This document shows, in pieces, positions 1-11,000 of a DNA stretch of 64,000 nucleotides. Below the pieces are notes generated by a model, which worked only from the letters and a program-made list of their open reading frames with translations, did not search any database and was not told where the DNA came from. Both the position numbers and the translations under genes were made by a program. The stretch lies in the NCBI GenBank assembly GCA_026545225.1, contig CM048845.1, positions 90,646,533 through 90,710,532 of the forward strand. The letters are read 5' to 3'. Positions within the stretch are counted from its first letter, which is position 1, and each line of letters opens with the position of its first letter. This DNA comes from Cornus controversa (lineage: Eukaryota; Streptophyta; Magnoliopsida; Cornales; Cornaceae).

Positions 1-2076
1 TCCGTTAAAGAAGCATCCTTTCGTCCATTACTCAAGTCTGCCAATGAATTAGATTTTTTCATTTTACTTCCTTTCTTGGAATGGGGAACTAATCCTCGCT
101 TAGAGTCATGCTGTTGTGGTGCACCAACAAGCGCTTTCTTATTAGTATCTCTAAACCTTTCCAGCCCAACATTCTGACTTGCTACAGGTGCATTATGTCT
201 AGTTTTACTACTCTCATCTGCTAATTTGTCAAAGTGGGACCCAGTTTCAGCATGATCTACTCTTGATAAGAGTTGTGACAGAGGTTGCACAACCCTATTC
301 TGAGGTCTTGTTAAATCTTCAATGTGATTTTCAGGGGTCCTTTTAGATGATGAGCTCTCCGGATTGCTGAGAACCTCAACCCTTAAATGGCCTGGGGAAA
401 GCTTTAAAGAATCTATAGATATTTTTCCAGCAGGTTTTCCTTTACTTAAATCGGGGTTCCAGTAATCAGAAGTGCTTTGTTTATTCTCTGACTGTTTAAA
501 GGAACTTTTTCTTTCAAATTGCTTCTTAACCCCTGCTGTTTCCTCATGCAACGGCTCACGAAGTTCACCCAACTCTAAATCTGATAGCTCTCTTCTAAGT
601 ATGCTGCCTCTCCCATTAATGGCAGGGGATCTGTCCACGTCAATTCTGTTGTTATCAAGCGTATGTGAGTTTGAAACCTGTCCAGCCTCCTTAAATTTCC
701 CAACCAGTTCATATTTTCCATAACGGGAGTCAGCTGGTGCTAAGTGTTTGTCTCCAACACCATCTGCCTTTGAACTTCTTGGCACCTTTTTCTCAGAATA
801 ACCATCTTCATAGTGAGTTCCTCTATGAACTTTTTCTTTCTGGATGGGAAAACCTTCATTCACATGAAGGCTCCTTTCAGAATACTTAACTCCGCGTCCC
901 AAGCTCTCAGCATGTTTACCAGGTCTTTCAGCTGTATCAGGAGCCTTAACCCGCACACTAAGATCTATAGACCTTCGGTCAGATTGCTGAGAATCAGAAA
1001 TAGGTTTTCCAGGGATTGCTTGGTTGTAACCTTTTTGTAAGCTAGAATCAGCACTTCCATCCCTAAGGGCTCGATTTGTCATGGATGGGCCCTTATAAGG
1101 GTCTTCAATGAGCCTATTAGGAGATAACCTTTGAGGACTCTCTGAGAACAAGGAGTCCCTCTCCTGATAATTCTGCAGTTGAGCCAAGCTTCCTGCTTTT
1201 AATCTTTTAGCATGATCCGATTTCTCTTCAAGATGCTTTGAGTCTGAAAATTTTTTGGATTTACCCTTGGATATTCTCTCAGAGCTATCAGACTGCTCGT
1301 GCTTAAATCCATCCTTGTTTCCTCTTTCGCTGAGCAACTTTCCTGTATAGACTTGGCTTTCTTGATGCTCATAACGATCAGGTGAAGAGGATTTGTTCTC
1401 TCGACTCTCTTCTACAGCTTTTTCACCCTCTTTGGTAGGAGTTGAATTAGTAACTATAGGCATCTCATTCTTCTGATCATCATCAGGCAAATCTTTCTCG
1501 ATTTCAACTATGTCCAAGCCATGGCCATCTTGTCTGTCATCACTCGCAGGTTCAGCATCACATGTCCATGGAATTGGGGATCTAGAGAACCTTGGTTCAG
1601 AATCTTGCATTTTATGCTTGGATTCTTTGTCATCATCACTTGTCATAATATCGACATCCTCATCAGATCCCTCCTTGCTGTTAGAAGAGGCATCACTTTC
1701 ACTGTCACTACTACTTCCACTCCCACTTCCCACTGGACTTCTACTTTTGCTTCTGCTTCTACTATGGCTACCACTGTCACTTCCACTATCACTGCTGTCG
1801 CTGTCACTATCACTGTCACTTCCGCTGTCACTAGAGCTACCTGCTGGCCCTTCACTGTTGTCAGAAACCTTTTTGTCACCAAAACGGTCAGGTGAATGAT
1901 CTTGGATATCAATTTTATCCAAAGAATCTGATTCTTCTCCAACTTTAGTATTTAACTGCACCTGTTCCTCCAACTCCCTAATAACAGCTTTTTCTGCATA
2001 GTCCTGTTTGGCAGCAGGTATTTGATCACGGTTGTCTTCAGGCACAGGTGCTTGGTGACGACTATCTTCAGGATAA
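1..2076 (-). CDS. Exon 8 of ELL-like gene (Ser/Asp/Arg-rich, runs off the window)
   Basis: At least 691 codons are open to the window edge. Near the exon start lies a run of S-D, S-G and S-R/K dipeptides (minus strand, about 1850-1690; e.g. SDSGSDSDSDSDSSDSGSDS) made of AGT, GAC and AGC codons. Next come acidic DEDVDIMTSDDD and a long hydrophilic region with many SP and SR motifs. The composition fits a disordered nuclear protein. Plus-strand frames across 1510-1899 are only its antisense image. The last codon at the edge is incomplete. Confidence 0.87.
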
Positions 2077-5000
2077 CTGCAAAAAGAAAACATAAACATC
2101 AGATCCGTGACGGTGAGGGCTCAGACATATGCACAACACTATGTACTGTGAAACAGTTAAAAAGGATCAAAAAATGGCGGTATTGATACCAGGCTAACCA
2201 CCCACTTAACCTTAGAAAGATCCACATTTTATAATCTTTTAGATGGAAGGATCCTAACACAAACTATAAACCGAAGTTTTGACCCATGGTAGTTATTATA
2301 ATTAAAAACTATAAACCAAAGTTAAGACCCATATTAGTTTTTTTTTTTTGAGTATGTATGGTTTAAAGTTAACACCACCACAAAGTCAACAGTAAGAAAT
2401 TAGGGTACAGAAGCTCATTTATCTTGTCATAGCAGATACCTAGGTTAGTCACTAAAGTCATGAGCAATATCGTTAAATGAATTCATGTATGTTGAAGTGA
2501 AAGATAACAAATCAGAAGTACAAGCATGCAGTTTCCAATAATTATCCAGTCTGAGAAATAATGGACAAGAAAATTGAGATTCCTATAAATGATAATCCCC
2601 AAAACGTAAGAATATCAGATCAAAGAAACTAGAAACTATATAGTAAACAAAATTTGTAAAATGCATAAAAATTCAGATTCCAGAATCTAAGTGAATGACT
2701 TGACATGCCATTGGCACACAAAAGAAGCATGGGTAAAATAACACTTTGTGTTACCTCTTAATTATTCTTGTTTTTCCTGTTGTTTTATTTTATAATTTAT
2801 TAATTATTCCGCTGCATTCTGTTTCCCCTTAATGTGAGAACAGTGAAGTGCAAAACATTGATTTGGCTACAAAGTGAACTTCTAAGAGCCACAAATACCT
2901 ATGTTTCCACTTCTTGTCTTCAATATCATATTCACTTCTAGTTAATCTTGCCTTAAAAAAGAGAAGTTCTAACCTCTTCTTGCAGTACCAATTTCTCAGA
3001 CTGGCAACTAATGATGTGCCTTATGTCAATAGTTCTTATCTTTATTATCCTGTTTCTCATCCATTTTGTGATCTATAATTGAAATCTAGTAATGACCGAC
3101 TAGAAATTGAAGTGCCTGCTTTTTGTCTTTTGTTGATTATAGTTTACTAAAAAAATGAAGCAGAAAAACAACCATACTACTATTGGAGGGACCATCAAAC
3201 CCATAAAGTAACATAAAAATTGCAGGTACCTTCCACTTTCTGATGAAGGTTTCTTGAAGTTTTCCGATTCTACTCCCGATTTCAATATGTATCTTCCTGG
3301 AGCTTGGAAAGTAGCAATCTGATGCTCAAAATATAACGAAAAGATATAAGATCATTTACTGTTCTTACAAACAATTGCACCAAGGATTGCCGCCACTTAC
3401 TTTTTTTAATATTGGCTCAATCTTCCTTACAGAATTGGGTATTGCATCTCCAATAGCTTTCTCCAAGACCTGTGATATAAAAATGAGAATGTTCAAGGAA
3501 TACAAATATATAAACCATGACAAAGATTTAATGCCTGTTATTGTTGAAGGATTTAAATATTAAAGTTACACCCTCTTTAAAGCTTTTAGAGTAGATGGTT
3601 GTCAACATGGTATCAGCGCAGGCAAGTTCCTGTGTTCAAACCTCACCATCACCCTGATAATTAAAATTAAAACACATGTTGGACCAAAAGAAGGCCACAC
3701 GTGAGGGGGATGTTGAAGGATTTAAATATTAAAGTTACACCCTCTCTAAAAGCTTAAAAGCTTCTTTTAAGCTTTTAGAGTAGATGGTTGTCAACAGTTA
3801 TGGAGTATACTCAAATAGTTAAAGGGTTTTAAAATACTTGAATTTACTTCCAGCAAACCAAACTAAACTTGAAGTGGTTTGAAGTTATCCACATGCTTAC
3901 CTTTATGCTCATTCCCTTGGGGTTCTCCATGAGTAGAGAAATCAGCATACTTTGCAAATCCATTTGTTTAGCTCCCAAATTCCCTCTTACTCCTGTTTTT
4001 TCCCGTACTGCTCCACTAATAGTCCTGCCAGGAACTTCTTTCTCAGAGTTGGTAACATTCTCTTTACTAGAACCTGAAATGGGTGTAATGTCTTCTACAC
4101 TTGTTTGACCCTTGGTAAGATTTCCAGCTCTGAACGGAGATGTCAGAGCATTAGAATGCTCAGGCGGAGAAGGTAGAGGTGAAACTGAATGCCTGCCCTT
4201 TGCAGGAGTCGTTGACAACAATCCAGATTTATTAGCAGTTTTTGGAGGACCTCCAACAGCAACTGATGCAAGACAATAAAAGAAAAAATAAAGAGAAGTT
4301 AAGAAAAGAAAAAAGGATTCTCATCCTCTGGAATTTGTACATGAAACATCTTAAACTCACAACTAAATTCCTCAAGTCTTTGCATACAATTGTACATAAC
4401 ATATGGTTGAACATTAAAAATAAAAAGTTAATTTTGTATCCCAACTACCTGGAGGTGGATCAACTTTTCGCTTCTTGAATGGAGGCTCTTTCTTTTGTTT
4501 GAATCTCCATTGATTAACTGAAAACACGGAAACAGTCTAGATATAATACAGTGCTATAATGCATTTAAACCAAAGTGATCAGTTAATGAGGAAATTAATA
4601 ATTTCTAAAATTGTTCTTCAAACGTAAATCTCCAACATAATCTAACATTTGATATAGGAAAATCAATTGATTTACTTCTATCCGTAACTTCTCTTAATCT
4701 CATACAGTGAAAATGTCAGCCTCATTGTTACGGACTTTATTATATACCACTAACATAAAATTTGATTCAGCACTGTCACTTTATAAATCTTAGTGCTCTT
4801 TGGTTGCCAACAAAATCCAGTCTAATCAGTTATAAGACAATTGATCGTGGATATTAAGCCTTTCTAATAAACGCTTAAAGTAGCTATGAGACATTGAGAC
4901 AGTTAAAGTACCATCAATAGGAAATAAAATGAGATGAAATCAACCAAGATGATACAGCAATATGCAACAAATACAATAAAGGCACCACTGAGAAAGATTG

Positions 5001-8000
5001 ATGTGTTCCATATTAAGGTGAAGATCAAAACTAACACCATGGCTGAGATAGTAATGAAAAATATGACATGTGGTCTGATTGTGGTTATGCCATAGATGGA
5101 ACCGAATGATGAAACAAGATTTGTGTAGCCGACACCAAATAGTTGAAATTAGGCTTTGCTACTCAACTAGGTTTTCAGATTACTTTCCCATAACCCCAAG
5201 AAAGACTTTTTAAACAAATGTTCCAGCTTTCATTTGTGTTGACATGGGTGTGGACATTATCAACAATTCAATCTACAACAACAACAACAAACAAAGCCCT
5301 TTCTAAATTACTTGTGGTCAGCTTTAATTCTATTGTTCCATTCTACTGTCTAAGGTCATAGCCTCAGTCCAACCTTATCATATCTTTCCTTGTTAACTTT
5401 AATAATGTTAACTATTGGTCTCCCCCCTCCCCTAGCATTACCTTCTATGTGGAACATGGCACTTTTTCCAAATAGTGCACTTGGTGATCTTCGTTGCACA
5501 TGTCCAAACCATCTCAATCGATTCTCTCTCATTTTATCTCTAATTGGTGTTAATTCAATCATCTCGTGAATGTGTTCATTTCTAATTCTATCTTCAACAA
5601 TTCAATCTCCAACCACAAGTCAACATTAGAATATGGATGAAGGAATGCATATTGATGGCATATCCATGGATCAAATTCCTAAACAATGTTAAAAAAGTAG
5701 CTAGATTTAAACTAAAATAATAGAAGTATCTATATATGGTTTAAGGAGGGCGAGCCTTGGCGCAACGGTAAGGTTGCTCCATTGTGACGTCGGTTTCGGA
5801 ATAAGGAAACAACCTCTCCATATCCAGAGGTAAGGTTGTGTACATCTAACGCTCCCCAGACCTCGCAATGGCGAGAGCCTCGTGCACTAGGTTTGCCCTT
5901 TATCTATATTTGGTTTGGGCTCATTATATAAGAAATATCACACTATATTGTTTGCTAGTTCCAATCATAGATGCATGAGTGAAAACGTAACCATGGCATC
6001 CTACTCTAATGGATAGGAAGTAGGGGTGCACAAAAAATCCGTCAATCCGATCCAATCCGTGCGGATCGGATTGGATGACTAACGGATTGGTTGTGAATTT
6101 AAAAAATAAGAATCCGTAGCCCACGGATTGGATTAGAGATTGGGGGTCAGAAATTCAATCCGATCCGTGGCAATCCGTTAGAATTTATAATATTTATTTT
6201 ATATATATATATAATAATATCTTATAACTTTTAATAATATTATTATAATATCTTATATCTTTTAGGCTAAAAAATTGTTATTGGGCCTTAGTTAAAAAAT
6301 AATTATATTGGGTTGTTTAGATTAAGCCCAATCCGTCAATCCAATCCGATCCAATCCGTTATTTCACGGATCAGATCGAATCGGATTGAGTCTTTTCCAC
6401 AGATCAGATCGGATTACATATTCACTAATCCGTAGACCGTGAATCGGATTACAATTATGCCTAATCCGATCCGATCCGTGGTCACCCCTAACATATCTAG
6501 AGTATGTCAAAAAATAATAGAGAAAACTGCCATCGGCTTTGTTGCATATGACATGAGGCTCAAGTGAATTCTTGTGGTCTATTGGTCTTCATCGAGGCAA
6601 TCCCAAGGTGTCGGATAATGAGAGGGGCTAAGAAGCACATATACAAATATGTGTGGCACAGATACGACACGACACTAAAATTGGGGGTATGACAAATTTT
6701 AAAACATTAAGACACGGACACGGCAAATAATAATTATATTTTTAATTATATGTTAATATAATACAAGACTAGTATTACTTTTCATCAAATTAAGAATCAA
6801 AAATTCCATATCATAATACCTAATGAACTACAACAACAATTCTCTCATTTAAGAAGAGAGAATGGGTTGAAGTATAATTTCTACACTCCCTTTACAAAAT
6901 TTGTTGTAATTTAAAATCCACAACTAAACAAAAGATTACAGATGTATAAAAAAATGAAAGAAAAGAAGGAGAGAGAGAGAGAGGCTAAAGTAGAATTTCT
7001 AAACCCTTTCTAAAATTAGGACTTTGTTGAAGAAAAGGAAAGAAAATTCTATTAGAAAATATAAAATAGTTAAAGAAAGAAAAAATAAAAGGAAATCAAG
7101 GTTTTGCTAAGAAAAGAAAATAGCACTTCGACTATAATAAAACAGAGAATCTGCTGAGGAAGAAAAGGGCTTGTGATAGAAAGAACGAAAAAAAGTAAAG
7201 GGGAAAAAAATAGAGAAAGAGTAACTATTGAAGAAGGAGGAGGAGGATAGCCGACAGTCAAGCTCCTATGATCGTCGTAGCAAGTTCGAAACTTCGTTGC
7301 AAAAAGTGAGCAAGATCCTTGCCATTTTGCTTTATGATTTTTTACAATTTCAAACAAGTAACAAGCATAAAAAGATCCACTAAATAAAACTGCTCAATAA
7401 ATTTCATGCAAAAAAACTTTTTATTTTTTTATTTTTTGGCCTCCATTCTATTGAGGCTTTTCAAAGAATTTTACATACTTCTAAATTAACCCATCTTTTT
7501 TCTAATTTTTTTTTTTAAAAACCCTTTAATCGGACATGCGGGTTCGCGATGTGTTGATGTGTCCATCAATAAGTGTCCACGGCATGTCCATCTCATATCC
7601 ACCATGTGTCCAAAAAGAAAAAGATTCAGACACATTTGTTGGCATGTCCGACACAGACACTTCGACCTTTTAGGTGTATCCGTGCTTCCTAGGAGAGGGG
7701 TATTATCGAGGATTTATCAACACCCATTGACAATGAGATTTACCAAAACTAGACCCTAAGTTGGCAACCCCACTGTTTATTGCAAGCAAGAATACAGTTC
7801 AAGCACAAATCACTAAGAACCCAAGATGATGGTAGCCAAATATGCTAAAAGCCTTCCAATAATCTTTCAGAAAATAAGACAGACAGTCATGAAATTCATA
7901 ATGAAGTGAAAACTAAAAGGTTAATATCATGTCAAAAGTATAAGCGAGGCACATTAAACTGCAAGCAGTTCCATATACGTATTAATGTCACCAATAAAAA

Positions 8001-11000
8001 GCCAAACTATATTATCATGCTCAACATGTCCATCTTTAGCCTCATATAGAGATCATGAATCCATTCCAAATCATTTGTTTTTCAACATATAATTTGGACA
8101 AAATAAATAACCAAAACATTCTTGAAGTTCCTTGACCCTGCAATTTGCTCCCATTTCTTTGCATCCTCTCAGAGAATAATACTCCCAAAAATCAAATTAC
8201 CAGGGTGAGGAAAAAAGGAACTATAGTCAATTTTATCAGATAGCAACTTTATATACCAGAGTTTCAGTGTTGCACAGACTATTCATGCCAATCAACAATA
8301 TAAACAAGAGTTGAGCATTTGTTCAAACAATTATTCTCTGTATGTCAGCAAGGATTAATAACTGGAAACTAAGGAAAAAAGAAACATCTGAATTAAAAAC
8401 TTACCCTCCACAGCAGCCAATGCCTTCATTTGACTTTTCATAGATGGATTGCCATGTTCCAAAACAATGGCTCTGTAATCAAGAAAATGTAATTAAATCA
8501 ACTTAAAGCATACAACACTCCGAGCAGCTTAAGACATCATTCTCAACAACATGCTCTAAGTCAACCTTCAAGTAACTTCTAACACAAAAGCTTAAGAAGA
8601 TAACCAAGGATGCAGTATTTCAACTATGAAAATCAGCAACTCCTTGGTTATAATAGCTAACCAAACGCGCAACAACTTCAGAGCCTTATTAACTGTATGA
8701 ATTACAATTTGAATTAAATGTTAAAGGAACCAGTTTACCAGGGGTGGCAAAATTCGACATGACCCGCCAGCACGACTCAAACACCCCACGAAGTTAGAGG
8801 ATTTGAGATGACCTTAATCGTGTTCGTGTCATAATGTGTCAACCCGCTTAACCCACTTGATTAATCGTGTCGCGATCGTGTTTTGAAGCTCAACCCGTTT
8901 AACTCGATTAGACCCTATTTGGCCTTTTTTGCAATTGTATTGTCCCAATTATTCTCATTTTCATGAATTTAGTCATCCATTATCTCAATTTTTTTCATTA
9001 TAATTGCATTTTATACTTAGTTAAGAAACGGGTTACATGACCCATTTAAGCTAAACTGGTTTAACAGGTGATGGAGATCAGTGGCAGCAGCCTTTAAAGG
9101 TGCATAAAAAGTGTGAAAATGAGGATTCTAAGGCTCAAGCCTTAATTTGGCATATGCTAGATGGAACAGCTTGTTCTGGGCCGCGTCCCCCTTTTGGGCA
9201 CTCTTTAATGAATACTTATCAAAAAAAAAAAAAATTGGCATATGCTAGATGATAAGAGGTCCTCTTGGAGTCTTGAATAATTGGGGGTTTTGGTCAAGTC
9301 GCATCATTTATGAGCTTGGTGGGAATTATGATGCAATGAAAACTGTGTTTTATTTACTTTTATTTATGCTAGTAAGTCATGAGTTGTGAATTTGAAGAGT
9401 TGTGAGTCTTATTGATTACCTCAATTATGAGGTAAGTCCAAAAGTCATGAGTTAAGCTCCATGCAAGTCTAAGAGGCATGAGTGGCAGCAACCTTTAAAG
9501 GTGTATAAAAGGCATGGAAAGGAGGATTCTAAGGCTCAAGCCTTAATTTGGCATATGCTAGATGATGGGGGTTTTGGTCAAGTTGCATTACTATGAGCTT
9601 GGTGAGCATTATGATGCAACGAAAGCTGGGTTTTATTTACTTTTATTTATGCTACTAAGTCATGAGTTGTAAGTCTTATTGATTACCTCAATTATGAGAT
9701 AAGTCCAAAAGTCATGAGTTAAGCTCCATGTAATGATGTAAGTCTAAGAGGCATGAGCAGTTTCCTATAAAGGGATGGAGTGTAATCTTGGTCGATCAGT
9801 GAATGAGTGAATAAAAAAATACCTTATGAAATTTTCTTGTGAGTGATTCACAAATTATGAGGGTGTGAGGCCTTGGCTTATTGGTTCAACTCCAATAGGC
9901 TGTTGTTATTTCAAATCATCTCTCTACTAACAAATTTCATATCGCCGCCCTGATTGTCTGAATTTTCAGCCACTAAACTCTTTATTTTTTGACTATTTGA
10001 GGCTGCTCTTAACGTCCTACATCAACAGGTCATTAAACGAGTTGTTTCATTAGATGACATGTTTATTAAATGGCTTACACGGGTCGTGTCGTGTTACCCA
10101 TTTAATAAGCAGGTCGTGTTCGTGTCAAGGGTCCTTGACACGATTATTAAACGGATCATGTTCAAGTTGACTTGTTTAGCAAAATACTCATAGGTCAACA
10201 TGACACAATTATGACCCGCCAACTCAAATTGCCACCCCTAGTTTACCTATTTGTTCTATGTTATATCTAGCTCAAGCTATACAAATTAATATGAATATAA
10301 GAAGAAAAAATTACAACTACACATTTTTCAGGTATTTTGACATATCATCTATGCATCATAACACCAACACGTTAACTCTTGCTAGATCTATTGAAGTAAA
10401 TTCAACCAGCAAATCAAAGATGCTGCAGATGTTGATTCTGATAGACTACTGCATTAGTTGTAGGGTAGCAGATAACATCAGGGGAAAAGATTGTCTGACT
10501 TGGAATCATAGCAATTTGTAGGAATGACAAGAAAAAGTATTACAAGATCGAATTATTCAATTGCATTTGTAACTTCTATAATAGTCTACAAAGAATCACT
10601 TCATGAAGTGCAATATTACAATCATATAATTGTGGAAAGATGTAAAACCACTCAAGAAAAAAAAAATGTAAAACCTCCAGCTTGAACAAAAAAAATGCCA
10701 TAACTCATCCTCATTTGGAAGTTTTACAAATAATGCAATTGAGCCAGTCAAAATTCAAGAACAAGCCATGCAGGAGGCATTGGCATCAACGATAGAACTA
10801 GAACCTTAATTGCATGTCATAAACCCAATTTACAAATGTAAAAAAAATTTAAGCTTGCAGAAATCAGAATGCTTGAAGAAATTTTTTTAATATCCAGATT
10901 AAAGCTTCAAACTAATAAATCTTTTGACCTTTAGTGATCAGAAAAAACTTAGTAACAGGATCCATGAAGAAAGTACTGTCTATTATACAAACTTATAAAT

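Larger units (their letters stand above)
9069..10024 (+). mobile_element. Solo LTR nested inside the hAT element
   Basis: The sequence begins TGATG and ends CATCA, flanked by the 5-bp target duplication ACAGG (9064-9068, 10025-10029). A TATA-like CCTATAAAGGG lies at about 9765. A segment is tandemly repeated inside (9081-9481, 9482-9756). No PBS, polypurine tract or second LTR is present, so this is a solo LTR. Confidence 0.8.
8740..10239. mobile_element. hAT non-autonomous element, host of a nested LTR insertion
   Basis: The termini AGGGGTGGCAA and TTGCCACCCCT form an 11-bp inverted repeat. The 8-bp target duplication AGTTTACC flanks the element (8732-8739, 10240-10247). The arms carry GACCCGCC and CGTGTC-type sequence. 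Without the LTR insert (9069-10024) and its duplicated 5 bp, the element is about 540 bp. It lies in intron 2 of the ELL-like gene. Confidence 0.85.

Noticed and set aside
1510-1942. Overlapping open frames on both strands, Ser/Leu-, Thr- or Val-rich
   Set aside because: They are out-of-frame and antisense images of the Ser-Asp repeat tract in exon 8 of the ELL-like gene.
5755-5840. Possible tRNA gene (A- and B-box-like sequences)
   Set aside because: The boxes belong to an Au SINE with tail and target duplication; no cloverleaf can be formed.
6013-6498. 8-bp target duplication for the hAT-like MITE at 6021-6490
   Set aside because: The flanking 8-mers ATAGGAAG and ACATATCT do not match.
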